Made by a program: the position numbers and the translations under genes. A DNA stretch of 64,000 nt from assembly GCA_017403345.1 (NCBI GenBank), contig JAFQOH010000021.1:14436-78435 (forward strand), in the 5' to 3' direction. Under the pieces are notes generated by a model. That model was not told where the DNA came from and ran no database searches. It saw only the letters and a list, made by a program, of their open reading frames with translations. This DNA comes from RGIG3701 sp017403345 (GTDB taxonomy: Bacteria > Planctomycetota > Planctomycetia > Pirellulales > Thermoguttaceae). This document shows positions 16,591-24,849 of this stretch, one piece after another. The number at the start of each line of letters is the position of its first letter. Positions within the stretch are counted from its first letter, which is position 1.

Positions 16591-17607
16591 TCACCAGCTC
16601 CACGCCGGAGTGCAGCACGGATCGTTCCAGAGATCGAGAATTTCGTCGTCGACTTTGGCGAGCAGGAACTGGAATCCGGCGGTTTCCTGGACGGTCAGCA
16701 TTTCGCCCGCTTTGCAGACAGCCAGCTCGATTCCCTGGGCGTCGAGGAATTTCTTCGCGGAGTTGGCGACGATGAGCATTTCCATCATCGTGGTCGCACC
16801 GGAACCGTTGACCAAAAGGAGGACTTTATCACCCTTTTCAGCCTTGACGGCAGCGACGAGAGAGGTGAGCATCTTGGCGACGGTCTCATCCGTGGAGAGC
16901 ATTTTGCCGCGGCCGGTACCGGCTTCGCCGTGCTGTCCCATGCCGATCTCCATTTCGTCATCGCCCAGTTCGGAGATGACCATTCCGTTGGACGGGTGGG
17001 TCGCGCCCTTCAGAGCAACGGCCAGAGTCGCCATATTGTCGTTAAATTTGTTGGCGACGCGGACGACTTCGTCCAGATTCCAGCCGCGTTCGGCAGCCGC
17101 ACCGGCGACTTTGATGAGCGGAACACAGCCGACCAGACCGCGGCGGTCTTCGATCGGAGCATCGGCACCCGGCGCGATGTCTTCGTGCGTGTTGATGTTC
17201 ACGATGTTTTCAAGACCGAAATCGGCAGCCATCTGCTGAGCCATGTCGCTGGAAAGGACATCGCCGGCGTGATTCAGAGTCACGAGGAGAGTTCCAGCCG
17301 GACGATTGACCATTTTGAGACCTTCAACGACTTCCATCGGACCAGGAGCCGCGAAAATGTCGCCGACGACGCTGACGTCAAGCATCCCCTTGCCGACAAA
17401 ACCGGAAAGCGCGGGTTCGTGACCGGCACCGCCAAGCGTGACGATGGCGACTTTGTCTTCAGCTTTCTTCTCTTTACGGCAAACCAGCTTACGTTCTTCA
17501 AGATCGCCGGCTTCCAGAGAAATGATATCGCCGGAGGTGATCTCAAGACCGGCAAGCAGTTCCGCAGTAAGGTTGGCGGGATCGTTGATGAATTTCTTCA
17601 TGACCAT
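16591..17607 (-). CDS. dhaK: Dihydroxyacetone-kinase-type DhaK subunit
   Basis: A 338-aa DhaK-domain protein. Typical features are TLGGAGHEPALSGFVGKGML (residues 58-76), VSVVGDIFAAPGP, VTLNHAGDV with the conserved nucleotide/substrate loop, and ELGDDEMEIGMGQHGEAG. The His in the last motif (H226) corresponds to the residue that binds dihydroxyacetone covalently in known DhaK. Known DhaK works with DhaL, which binds ATP or the phosphotransfer partner; no dhaL is seen nearby. Paralogues of this shape phosphorylate other ketoses such as erythrulose, so the substrate is open. The start at 17607 is preceded by GGAG ten bases away. Confidence 0.9.
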   Translation of the reverse strand: MVMKKFINDPANLTAELLAGLEITSGDIISLEAGDLEERKLVCRKEKKAEDKVAIVTLGGAGHEPALSGFVGKGMLDVSVVGDIFAAPGPMEVVEGLKMVNRPAGTLLVTLNHAGDVLSSDMAQQMAADFGLENIVNINTHEDIAPGADAPIEDRRGLVGCVPLIKVAGAAAERGWNLDEVVRVANKFNDNMATLAVALKGATHPSNGMVISELGDDEMEIGMGQHGEAGTGRGKMLSTDETVAKMLTSLVAAVKAEKGDKVLLLVNGSGATTMMEMLIVANSAKKFLDAQGIELAVCKAGEMLTVQETAGFQFLLAKVDDEILDLWNDPCCTPAWSW

Positions 17608-17665
17608 GATTTGGTTACTCCACTTGTTTGGATTGGGGTTTGAAAAATAAAACACGTCTGACCAT

Positions 17666-17699
17666 AAAATACCACACTTCCGGCAATTCTTCAAGGGGG
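17666..17699 (-). promoter_or_regulatory. dhaK promoter with C-tract against the -35 box
   Basis: On the minus strand CCCCC is followed at once by TTGAAG, a 17-base spacer and TATTTT. The stretch around the -10 box (AAGTGTGGTATTTT) resembles that of the acyl-CoA ligase promoter at 36934. Confidence 0.6.
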
Positions 17700-17812
17700 A
17701 GTGGAAAAGAATTGAAAGTTTTCCGCAAAAAAGTTGGAAAAACGGGCAATTCAGTGAAAAAATTCTGATTATCTTTCCATTTATTCCCAAAATTTGGAGA
17801 ATCTGCCCCCCT

Positions 17813-17846
17813 CCCCCTTTTAAAAAAATGGAAAATATGCTATAAT
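17813..17846 (+). promoter_or_regulatory. Promoter of the KAS-ACP-oxidoreductase genes
   Basis: CCCCC is followed at once by TTTTAA, a 17-base spacer and TGCTATAAT, an extended -10 with a perfect TATAAT hexamer. Confidence 0.65.
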
Positions 17847-17890
17847 GGCTATGTTTATTTTTATTCAGTTTGTTTTTGGGGGATAAATCC

Positions 17891-19123
17891 ATGCAGGAAC
17901 GAATCGTTATCACGGGTGTGGGACTCACAGCGCCAAATGGCGACACACTGGCTGATTTTCGTCAGGCTCTGCTTGACGGACGCGGCGGGATCCAGAATTA
18001 CGAGATCCGCTATTTCGGCAAAACACACGCAGGGATCTGCAGTTTCGACCCTCTGAAATACCAGACTAAAAAAGAAGTCCGACGCGGGACCCGTGCCGGA
18101 AGCATCGCGATCTACTGTGCTCATGAAGCCGTGAACGACTCGGGCATTGCGTGGGACGTGCTGGACAAAAGCCGCGTCGGTGTCTATGTCGGAGTGACCG
18201 AGCATGGAAATGTCGAGACGGAAAACGAAGTATACAATATTTCGCAGTACGACTACGACACGAGTCTGTGGACCCACCATCACAATCCGCGGACGGTCGC
18301 AAACAATCCGGCCGGCGAAGTGACGCTGAACATGAAGATCACCGGCCCGCACTACACCCTGGGGGCTGCGTGTGCCGCGGGAAACACCGGGCTGATCCAA
18401 GGCATGCAGATGCTCCAGCTTCACGAATGCGACTTGGCGCTGGCCGGCGGCGTGTCGGAAAGCATCCACACGTTCGGCATCTTTGCCGCGTTCAACAATC
18501 AGGGCGCGCTGGCGTCGCATGAGGATCCGCTCAAGGCTTCTCGTCCGCTCGACAAAGACCGCAACGGGATCGTTGTTTCGGAAGGCGGCTGCATTTACAC
18601 GCTCGAGCGTCTTTCCGATGCACAGGCTCGCGGCGCGAAAATTTACGGCGAGATCGTCGGGCACAACATCAACAGCGACGCAACGGATTTCGTTCTTCCG
18701 AATCCGGAACGTCAGGCGGAATGTATCGTCAAAGCGCTCGAAAAAGCAGGGCTTCAGCCGCAGGACATCGACATCGTGAACCTGCATGCAACAGGAACGC
18801 ACAGCGGTGACGCACAGGAATGTGCCGGTCTGCGCAAAGTCTTCACAGACTGTCCGAAGACGCATTTTAACGCGACAAAAGGTTTCATCGGTCACGCAAT
18901 GGGCGCAGCAGGAGCATTGGAACTTGCCGGCAACCTTCCGGCATTTGAAGACGGTTTCTGCCATGCGTGCCTGAATCTCGACGAGATCGATGAGGAATGC
19001 GCTCTTCCGAATTTGGTCACCGGCGCTCCAAAACCGCTGGAAAATGTGAACTACATCCTAAACACATCGTTTGGAATGCTGGGGATCAATTCCGTCGTCA
19101 TCATTAAAAAATTCACCGCCTGA
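17891..19123 (+). CDS. Beta-ketoacyl-ACP synthase (KAS I/II family)
   Basis: A 410-aa thiolase-fold condensing enzyme. The Cys-His-His triad of decarboxylative ketosynthases is intact: C161 in GAACAAG, H299 in NLHATGTHSGD and H335 in KGFIGHAMGAAG. It therefore should extend acyl chains on an acyl carrier protein. The ATG at 17891 follows GGGGGAT and starts the standard RIVITGVGLTAPNG. An acyl carrier protein gene lies next, 154 bases downstream, then a CrtI-like oxidoreductase. This isolated trio, away from fabD/fabG/fabH genes, suggests a dedicated acyl or secondary lipid pathway rather than bulk fatty acid synthesis; the latter point is inference. Confidence 0.92.
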   Translation: MQERIVITGVGLTAPNGDTLADFRQALLDGRGGIQNYEIRYFGKTHAGICSFDPLKYQTKKEVRRGTRAGSIAIYCAHEAVNDSGIAWDVLDKSRVGVYVGVTEHGNVETENEVYNISQYDYDTSLWTHHHNPRTVANNPAGEVTLNMKITGPHYTLGAACAAGNTGLIQGMQMLQLHECDLALAGGVSESIHTFGIFAAFNNQGALASHEDPLKASRPLDKDRNGIVVSEGGCIYTLERLSDAQARGAKIYGEIVGHNINSDATDFVLPNPERQAECIVKALEKAGLQPQDIDIVNLHATGTHSGDAQECAGLRKVFTDCPKTHFNATKGFIGHAMGAAGALELAGNLPAFEDGFCHACLNLDEIDEECALPNLVTGAPKPLENVNYILNTSFGMLGINSVVIIKKFTA

Positions 19124-19277
19124 ATCAGGCAGACCTTTTAGAGGGATCGTTTTGCGATCATCGTTTTCGATGTTCTGCCTCGATTTTTCATGAAAAAAAG
19201 GATCCATGGCCATTTTCGGCCGTTCATTCGTTCAAAAAACTATTAACTTTCACCATTAACGTCATTTGAGGTTGAAT

Positions 19278-19529
19278 ATGACTAAACAGGAAATCCGTGA
19301 AGCCGTTCTGGAAATTCTTTCGGACATCGCGCCCGATGAAGACATCAGCGAACTGAAAGACGAAGTCTCGTTCCGCGAACAGATGGAACTCGATAGCATG
19401 GACTTTCTGGATATCGTGATGGAATTGCGCCGCCGCTACAAAGTAAACATTCCGGAAGAAGAATACACGGCCCTCAATTCTATGGCGAGCACCGTAGAAT
19501 ATCTCGCGCCGAAAATGGCGGATCTTTAA
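19278..19529 (+). CDS. Acyl carrier protein
   Basis: An 83-aa four-helix carrier domain. The phosphopantetheine attachment motif is LDSMDF with Ser40. The protein is acidic and of normal ACP length. The ATG at 19278 follows GAGG; a TTG four codons upstream is less likely. It is placed directly between the KAS and the FAD-dependent oxidoreductase, so it probably carries the substrate for one or both. The sequence EEEYTALNSMASTVEYL corresponds to the helix III-IV region of ACPs. It is probably specialised, not the housekeeping AcpP, whose DSL motif is usual (here DSM). Confidence 0.93.
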   Translation: MTKQEIREAVLEILSDIAPDEDISELKDEVSFREQMELDSMDFLDIVMELRRRYKVNIPEEEYTALNSMASTVEYLAPKMADL

Positions 19530-19778
19530 TTTTTTTCCGATCCGCAGCGGAGCTTCTTCTCCTTCCCTGACTGCGTCATAAAAAAGATTTTGTGAGGTGG
19601 TCAGGGCGTACTGTGTTTGGAATGTACAGGCTCCGGAAAATGGAGTGTTCGGCAGGAAGGTCCTGCTGGCAGAAAATCGTTTAGGGATCTGAAAGATCTT
19701 CTGAAATCAGGGCGGAGCGTACCGCTTTGGGGGATTTTGGGGACTCATTTTCGTCAGACTCAGACACAAAACGCGATC

Positions 19779-21170
19779 ATGTACGATACGATCATCATCG
19801 GAGCCGGCATGTCCGGCCTTTCGGCAGGCTGCCGACTCGCACACTACGACAAAAAGGTCTGTATTCTTGAGAAGCACTCGCTCATTGGCGGTCTGAATTC
19901 CTTTTACCGTCAGAACGGCCGAAACCATGATGTGGGCCTGCACGCGGTTACGAACTACGCAGAAAAAGGCGGAAAGCGCGGGCCGATGAACCGCCTGCTT
20001 CGTCAGCTGCGTTTGACGTGGGATGAGCTTGCGCTCGTGCCTCAGCTTGGATCTAAGATCGCGTTTCCGGACGTAACTCTGAGATTCACGAACAAATTCT
20101 CATGTTTCGAGGAACAGGTCGCGCAATATTTTCCGAAGGAAGCGGATGGTCTACGTCAGCTCGTCGCACAGCTCGTAGACTACAATCAGATGGGGGAATT
20201 TCCGGCAGACGTTTCCGCGCGTGATGTCGTTTCGTCGTGTATTCGCGACCCGCAGCTGGTCGAGATGATCTTTTGCCCGCTGATGTACTACGGAAGTGCT
20301 CGGCAGCAAGACATGGACTTCAATCAGTTCAGCATCATGTTCCGCTCGATCTTCCTTGAGGGATTCGCTCGTCCATGGGAAGGAGTCCGGATCCTTCTGA
20401 AGACGCTCGTGGATCGATTCCGCAAAGCCGGAGGCGAGCTGCGCCTAAAAACGGGAGTGAAACGCCTTTTGATGGACTCTGCTCGGACAGTCTGCGGCGT
20501 CGTTCTGGAAGACGGAACGGAACTGCGGGCTAAAACGGTCCTTTCGTCAGCGGGACAGCGCGAAACGCTCCGAATGTGCGAGGATTACCTCGACGACAAA
20601 TCGGTCATGGATCAATGCAAGCCGGGAGAACTCGGTTTCGTGGAAACGATCTCCGTCTTGGATCGGCAGCCTAAGAATTTCGGTCACGAAGACACGATCG
20701 TGTTTTTCAACGACTCGGAAAAATTCGACTATCGCAAACCAAACGATTTTTGCGACTTGCGCAGCGGCGTCATTTGCTCGCCGAACAATTTTGCGTACAG
20801 CGAACCGTTAAAAGAGGGCGTCATTCGGATCACTGCATTGGCAAACTATGAGCGGTGGAATTCTCTTTCGAAAGACGAATACGCAGCGAAAAAAAAGGAG
20901 TGGTACGCAAAGATCACGGAGACGGCGGCCAGCATGATACCGGATTTTCGTCCGTATATGATCGACTCCGACATGTTTACGCCTAAAACCGTTTACCGAT
21001 TCACCGGACACGAAAACGGCGCGATCTACGGCGCTCCGGTCAAAAACTATTCGGGGACGATGCCGTTCAAAAATTTGTTCGTCTGCGGTACGGATCAGGG
21101 AATGGTCGGGATCATTGGTGCGATCATCAGCGGGATCACGGTCGTGAATCGGTACCTGCTCGGTAAATAA
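19779..21170 (+). CDS. FAD-dependent CrtI / phytoene-desaturase-like oxidoreductase
   Basis: A 463-aa flavoprotein. The dinucleotide-binding motif IIIGAGMSGLSAGCRLA is at residues 5-21, followed by VCILEKHSLIGGLNSFY and the family's DVGLHAVTNY. The C-terminus has the FAD-closing segment GTDQGMVGIIGAIISGITVVNRYL. It belongs to the CrtI/CrtO/RetSat group, which desaturates, saturates or isomerises carotenoids and other polyenes. The ATG at 19779 directly precedes the Rossmann motif; the frame is open further upstream without a better site. Its place after KAS and ACP genes suggests an acyl or polyene substrate, not necessarily a carotenoid. Confidence 0.85.
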   Translation: MYDTIIIGAGMSGLSAGCRLAHYDKKVCILEKHSLIGGLNSFYRQNGRNHDVGLHAVTNYAEKGGKRGPMNRLLRQLRLTWDELALVPQLGSKIAFPDVTLRFTNKFSCFEEQVAQYFPKEADGLRQLVAQLVDYNQMGEFPADVSARDVVSSCIRDPQLVEMIFCPLMYYGSARQQDMDFNQFSIMFRSIFLEGFARPWEGVRILLKTLVDRFRKAGGELRLKTGVKRLLMDSARTVCGVVLEDGTELRAKTVLSSAGQRETLRMCEDYLDDKSVMDQCKPGELGFVETISVLDRQPKNFGHEDTIVFFNDSEKFDYRKPNDFCDLRSGVICSPNNFAYSEPLKEGVIRITALANYERWNSLSKDEYAAKKKEWYAKITETAASMIPDFRPYMIDSDMFTPKTVYRFTGHENGAIYGAPVKNYSGTMPFKNLFVCGTDQGMVGIIGAIISGITVVNRYLLGK

Positions 21171-21190
21171 AATCGCAAAGGCTTTTTTCG

Positions 21191-21952
21191 ATGAGGGTCA
21201 TTTCGCTTCAGTCCGGAAGCAGCGGAAACTGCATTTATGTAGAATGCGGGGAGACTCGCCTGCTTTTTGACGCCGGGATCAGCGGGATCTGTGCACAAAA
21301 CCGCCTTTCCATGCACGGAATCGACATTCGGAGCGTGAATGCCGTCTTCATCACGCATGACCACCGAGACCACACGGCCAGCATGAGCGCGTTTCACCGA
21401 AAGTTCAAACTTCCAGTCTGGATGACACTCAAGACTTGCGAAGCGGTTCAGGCCAAAGGGATCCGTGTCCCGGGCGGTGTGGAGCATTTTTGTGCCAATA
21501 CGCGATTCCGATTTCGCGACATTTGCATTGAGGCCATTTCGACTCCGCACGATGCCGCGGACGGTGTTTGCTTCGTGGTGGATGACGGCAGGACCCGGTT
21601 TGGCATCTGCACGGATCTTGGTCACGTTTTCCCGGAACTTCCGGCTGTGATCGAGTCGCTGGACGGTGTGCTTCTTGAGAGCAACTACGATCCGGAAATG
21701 CTTGCCAACGGTTTCTACACGCAATGGGCGAAGGACCGGATCCGTTCCAGGGCGGGTCATCTTTCTAATTTCGAGTCGGCAAATCTTCTGGCACGGCATG
21801 GAAAACGGCTTCAGAAGATTATTTTGGGGCACATTTCCCATGAAAATAATTCGCCGCACTGCGTACTTGACGCGCATCATAGGATTTTAGGCGAGCGGTT
21901 TCGGTGTATCCTTGCGCCGCATTTTGACTCTTCGGAACTCGTGGAGCTCTGA
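21191..21952 (+). CDS. Metallo-beta-lactamase-fold hydrolase (YycJ/WalJ-like)
   Basis: A 253-aa MBL-fold protein. The metal-binding motif THDHRDH is at about residues 55-61, with further ligands in HDAADG, CTDLGH and a late GHISHENN. The opening SLQSGSSGNCIYVE matches the YycJ/WalJ subgroup (SSGSSGNCxxV), which are putative nucleases or DNA-processing hydrolases. It begins 20 bases after the CrtI-like gene and precedes the ferrochelatase-like gene by 32 bases, so the three are probably transcribed together. Activity has not been shown for most members. Confidence 0.9.
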   Translation: MRVISLQSGSSGNCIYVECGETRLLFDAGISGICAQNRLSMHGIDIRSVNAVFITHDHRDHTASMSAFHRKFKLPVWMTLKTCEAVQAKGIRVPGGVEHFCANTRFRFRDICIEAISTPHDAADGVCFVVDDGRTRFGICTDLGHVFPELPAVIESLDGVLLESNYDPEMLANGFYTQWAKDRIRSRAGHLSNFESANLLARHGKRLQKIILGHISHENNSPHCVLDAHHRILGERFRCILAPHFDSSELVEL

Positions 21953-21984
21953 AACAAAGATCCCGAAAAACAGGACTTAAGTCA

Positions 21985-22917
21985 ATGAAAAAGTTTGATT
22001 CTTTGCTCATTTACGCTTACGGCGGCCCAGAATCGATGGAAGACGTTGAGCCGTTTCTTCAAAATATCGCACAGGGAAAGCGTATCTCGCAGGAACGTCT
22101 GGCGGAAGTCCTCAGCCACTACGCACTTTTTGACGGGCGAAGCCCCATGAACGGCGCGATTCGAGAATTCATGCGTCTCTGGTCTGAAGAAGTTCCGGAG
22201 TTTCCCGTTTTTTTCGGGTGCCGATACGCCAAACCAGACCTGAAAGAAACTCTTCGGCAAATGGCAATGGAAGGAAAGAGACGGCCTCTCGTTTTCATTC
22301 CGTCTCCGTTTGGCGGGTATCTTACGACGTATTTCGAGAAATGGACGCAGGTCCAGAAGGAACTTGCGAATGAATTGGGAGAAGACGCGTTTCCAGAAGC
22401 AGAATTCTTCCCGCCGTTTTCGGAAAACACACATTTTCTGAACGCAGTGACTGCCGGCATTTCCGAGGTACTCGCGAAAATTTCCGAGGAACGCCGAAAT
22501 GATGCGGTCCTTCTTTTCTCGATCCATTCCCTGCCGACCGCGTTGGCCCGCAGAAATGGGTACGAGGCGGAAGTACTGGCGGCGGTGAAGAGACTGGAAG
22601 CACGTTTCCCGCAAAACCGCGTTCTTCTTGGCTGGCAGAGTGCCAGTGCTGCGCCGATCCCGTGGCTGGAGCCGTCAACGCTCGACGTCATTCAGGATCC
22701 CATCATTCAGGATCATCGTGTCCCCGGCACAGCACAGCCGCCGCTTTTGCTCATTCCGCTTGGATTCCCATTTGAGAACATGGAAGTCGCGTACGATTTG
22801 GACGTGGAAGCACGCGAGCTGGCGGAAAGTCTCGGTTTCCCAGTTTTTCGGGTCCCCACAGTCGGTTTAAGGCCGGAGATCCGCGTCATGCTCCAAGAGT
22901 ACATTACGGCAGAATGA
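21985..22917 (+). CDS. hemH: Ferrochelatase (HemH-like)
   Basis: A 310-aa class II chelatase. It begins SLLIYAYGGPESMEDVEPFLQNI, which matches the ferrochelatase opening (LLxNLGGPExxEDVxPFLxN). The catalytic-site His is seen in FSIHSLPTALA, and the late block PLGFPFENMEVAYDLDVEA corresponds to the family's PxGFxxDHxExxYDLD. In that block the usual C and DH are replaced by F and EN, while the Glu is kept. Ferrochelatases insert iron into protoporphyrin IX or coproporphyrin III. The general family is clear; the altered block makes the exact substrate less certain. The palindromic element at 22948 follows it. Confidence 0.85.
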   Translation: MKKFDSLLIYAYGGPESMEDVEPFLQNIAQGKRISQERLAEVLSHYALFDGRSPMNGAIREFMRLWSEEVPEFPVFFGCRYAKPDLKETLRQMAMEGKRRPLVFIPSPFGGYLTTYFEKWTQVQKELANELGEDAFPEAEFFPPFSENTHFLNAVTAGISEVLAKISEERRNDAVLLFSIHSLPTALARRNGYEAEVLAAVKRLEARFPQNRVLLGWQSASAAPIPWLEPSTLDVIQDPIIQDHRVPGTAQPPLLLIPLGFPFENMEVAYDLDVEARELAESLGFPVFRVPTVGLRPEIRVMLQEYITAE

Positions 22918-22947
22918 TCGGGGAGCGAAGTCCGGAAATTTAGGTTC

Positions 22948-23223
22948 ATCCGGGAACTGCGTACCAGTTTCACCACTGAAGACACTGAAAACTCACAGAG
23001 AAACACTGATCTTAATACAAAAAGCAGTAAAAAACAGATTTCCCGAACAAATTTTGAATTTTTAAAAATTCAAAATTTGCGTCTTTTCGTGTTTTCCGTG
23101 AAATTCGTGTCAGGGCACGTTCACTCCCTTTTTCCTCTTTCTTTTCAGTGTGAGTCTGCGTCTCTTCGGTGCACTCAGTGGTGAGATCGAAACCTGGATC
23201 GGTACGCACTTTCCGGAATAGCC
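22948..23223. repeat. Palindromic dispersed element, copy A
   Basis: About 275 bp, filling the spacer between the convergent ferrochelatase and Gfo/Idh genes. The ends are an imperfect terminal inverted repeat: ATCCGGGAACTGCGTACC on the left and, on the other strand from the right, ATTCCGGAAAGTGCGTACC. Inside them ACCACTGA pairs with TCAGTGGT. The centre is a perfect 32-base palindrome at 23048-23079. Between centre and ends are repeated words of the CGTGAAATTCGTGTC type. It encodes nothing I can support. Copies B (34928) and C (37094) share ends and core. It resembles a MITE-like or structured-RNA repeat family. Confidence 0.85.
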
Positions 23224-23228
23224 GAAAT

Positions 23229-24722
23229 TTAAAGCAAAACTTCCGGGACTTCAAATACTCCGCGTTTCGGACGCATTTCTGCCGATCGGTTCGCGTCTTC
23301 TGCGGAATCGCCGACAAAACGTTCCGTCTGTGCATCGAGTTCCAGGCAGGGACTCATGGTAAACGCTCCGTCTTCCATCGCGATCTGATTATTCGCGAGA
23401 TGCTCTTCCATTTCGCTCAGGACTTCCCCCCAGCATCCGGTCTTTCCAGTCTCTTCAAGGAACGAAACGACTTCACTTTTCGAGTACTTTCTGCCGAGCC
23501 GGTACGCCATGTTCGGCGCATTGTACCAAAAGGAAGAGCGGAATCCCGTTTCGATCTGTGCGTTGAGTTCCGCTTCGTTTCCGTTTCTCAGTGCATCTGC
23601 GAAATTCTGAATGTGCGGGAACGCGCCGTAGTGTTCGGAATTTCCCGCGATCTCGCAGATTTTCTTTCCTTCCGCGTCGAAGAAAACGCCGCCGCCCCAG
23701 AATTTTTCGTAACGTCCGCCCTCACAGTAGACGACGTATCCGCTTCGCGGTCCTTTCGTGTTTCCGGTGAAATGGCGTTTTTTGGCGTCTTCAAGTCCCG
23801 AAATGCCGAAAACGACCGGAATACTTCCCGTATCGAACCAAGAGAGTGCCATGTTCGGCGTCTCACCGGCATCTTTTTCGCCGACTCTTCCGCCGATGGA
23901 CAGAACGCGCTTCGGAATGGAAACGCGGTCCTGCAGAACATCATTTCGGCAATCGTCGAGCAAATGAGCGCCCCAGTTTCCCATTTCGCCGTGCCCGGTA
24001 TTCCACATCCAATGCCAATCGTACTGAATGCGGTTTCGGTAGAGCGGCAGATCCTGCGCAGGTCCGAGCCACAGATCGTAGTCGAGGTTTTCCGGGATGG
24101 GGCACGGAGTTTCCCGCAGACCGATCGGACGCCGGGGCCACGAACGGTTCACGCGGACCGAGCGGATCTCGCCGAGGAGCTTTTCTTCATGAAGTTTCTT
24201 TTTCACAAAGGGATGAAGGACGGCATCCGTGCGCATTTGGGTACCGATCTGGCAGAGTTTTCGGTACTTTTTCGCGGCATTGACGACCTGGCGCCCTTCC
24301 CAGAACGAGAGACAGAGCGGTTTCTCCACGTAAACGTGCTTCCCGGCCTGCATCGCCCAAATCGCGGCGAGACAGTGCCAGTGATTTGGCGACGCAATGA
24401 GAACGGCATCCACTTCGGGATCATCAAGGAGCCTGCGCAGATCGGTAACGGCTTTCTCCAGACCGTACTTTTGCGCAGCCGGTTCGAGCCGGGAGCGATC
24501 CGGGTCACAGACGGCAGTGAGGCGCATTCCCGGCAGTTTTGCCGTGACGTCAGCGAGAAGCATCCCGCGCCCTCCACAGCCGATGAGCGCAAAGCGAAGT
24601 TCCTCTCCGGGCGAAGGAATGGAGGAAGCGTCATTGGCCCAGACAACTGGAGCAGAAAAAGACGAAACGATTCCGAATGCCGTTCCTGCGGCGAGAAATT
24701 GGCGGCGTGTCACGCTTTTCAT
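23229..24722 (-). CDS. Tat-exported Gfo/Idh/MocA-family oxidoreductase
   Basis: A 497-aa protein. The N-terminus MKSVTRRQFLAAGTAFG is a twin-arginine signal. A Rossmann domain follows (RFALIGCGGRGMLLADV, about residues 42-58; AVCDPDRSRLEPA), then the family's EKPLC motif (YVEKPLCLSFWEG) and a C-terminal alpha/beta domain. This Tat-bearing class is abundant in planctomycetes and usually binds NAD(P) to oxidise sugars or cyclitols, here in the periplasm-like space. GAGAGG precedes the start. It lies 127 bases downstream of the CE15 esterase on the same strand, which suggests joint work on plant or mucin glycans. Confidence 0.93.
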   Translation of the reverse strand: MKSVTRRQFLAAGTAFGIVSSFSAPVVWANDASSIPSPGEELRFALIGCGGRGMLLADVTAKLPGMRLTAVCDPDRSRLEPAAQKYGLEKAVTDLRRLLDDPEVDAVLIASPNHWHCLAAIWAMQAGKHVYVEKPLCLSFWEGRQVVNAAKKYRKLCQIGTQMRTDAVLHPFVKKKLHEEKLLGEIRSVRVNRSWPRRPIGLRETPCPIPENLDYDLWLGPAQDLPLYRNRIQYDWHWMWNTGHGEMGNWGAHLLDDCRNDVLQDRVSIPKRVLSIGGRVGEKDAGETPNMALSWFDTGSIPVVFGISGLEDAKKRHFTGNTKGPRSGYVVYCEGGRYEKFWGGGVFFDAEGKKICEIAGNSEHYGAFPHIQNFADALRNGNEAELNAQIETGFRSSFWYNAPNMAYRLGRKYSKSEVVSFLEETGKTGCWGEVLSEMEEHLANNQIAMEDGAFTMSPCLELDAQTERFVGDSAEDANRSAEMRPKRGVFEVPEVLL

Positions 24723-24849
24723 GGGAAACCTCTCAAAAAATCAGAAAAGTCGGGAAGTTGAGGCAGGAAAATGCCCGATCAGAAGAGAACTCCGGCCAAA
24801 TCCAGCCGAAGCTCTCCATTCCGTCAAAATTTACTTAAGGAAATGGTAT

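Noticed and set aside
16495..17643. 382-aa plus-strand frame opposite dhaK
   Set aside because: It mirrors dhaK codon positions; the minus-strand protein has all DhaK motifs.
17891..21170. True ladderane cluster
   Set aside because: The similarity is only in gene families. The radical SAM and other genes of anammox candidates are not beside it, so only a dedicated acyl pathway is claimed.
22948..23223. Insertion sequence with transposase
   Set aside because: The element is too short and has no open frame; no transposase is found anywhere in the window. It is kept as a non-coding repeat.
23169..24761. 530-aa plus-strand frame opposite the Gfo/Idh gene
   Set aside because: Antisense shadow that begins inside element A; the minus-strand protein has a Tat signal and family motifs.
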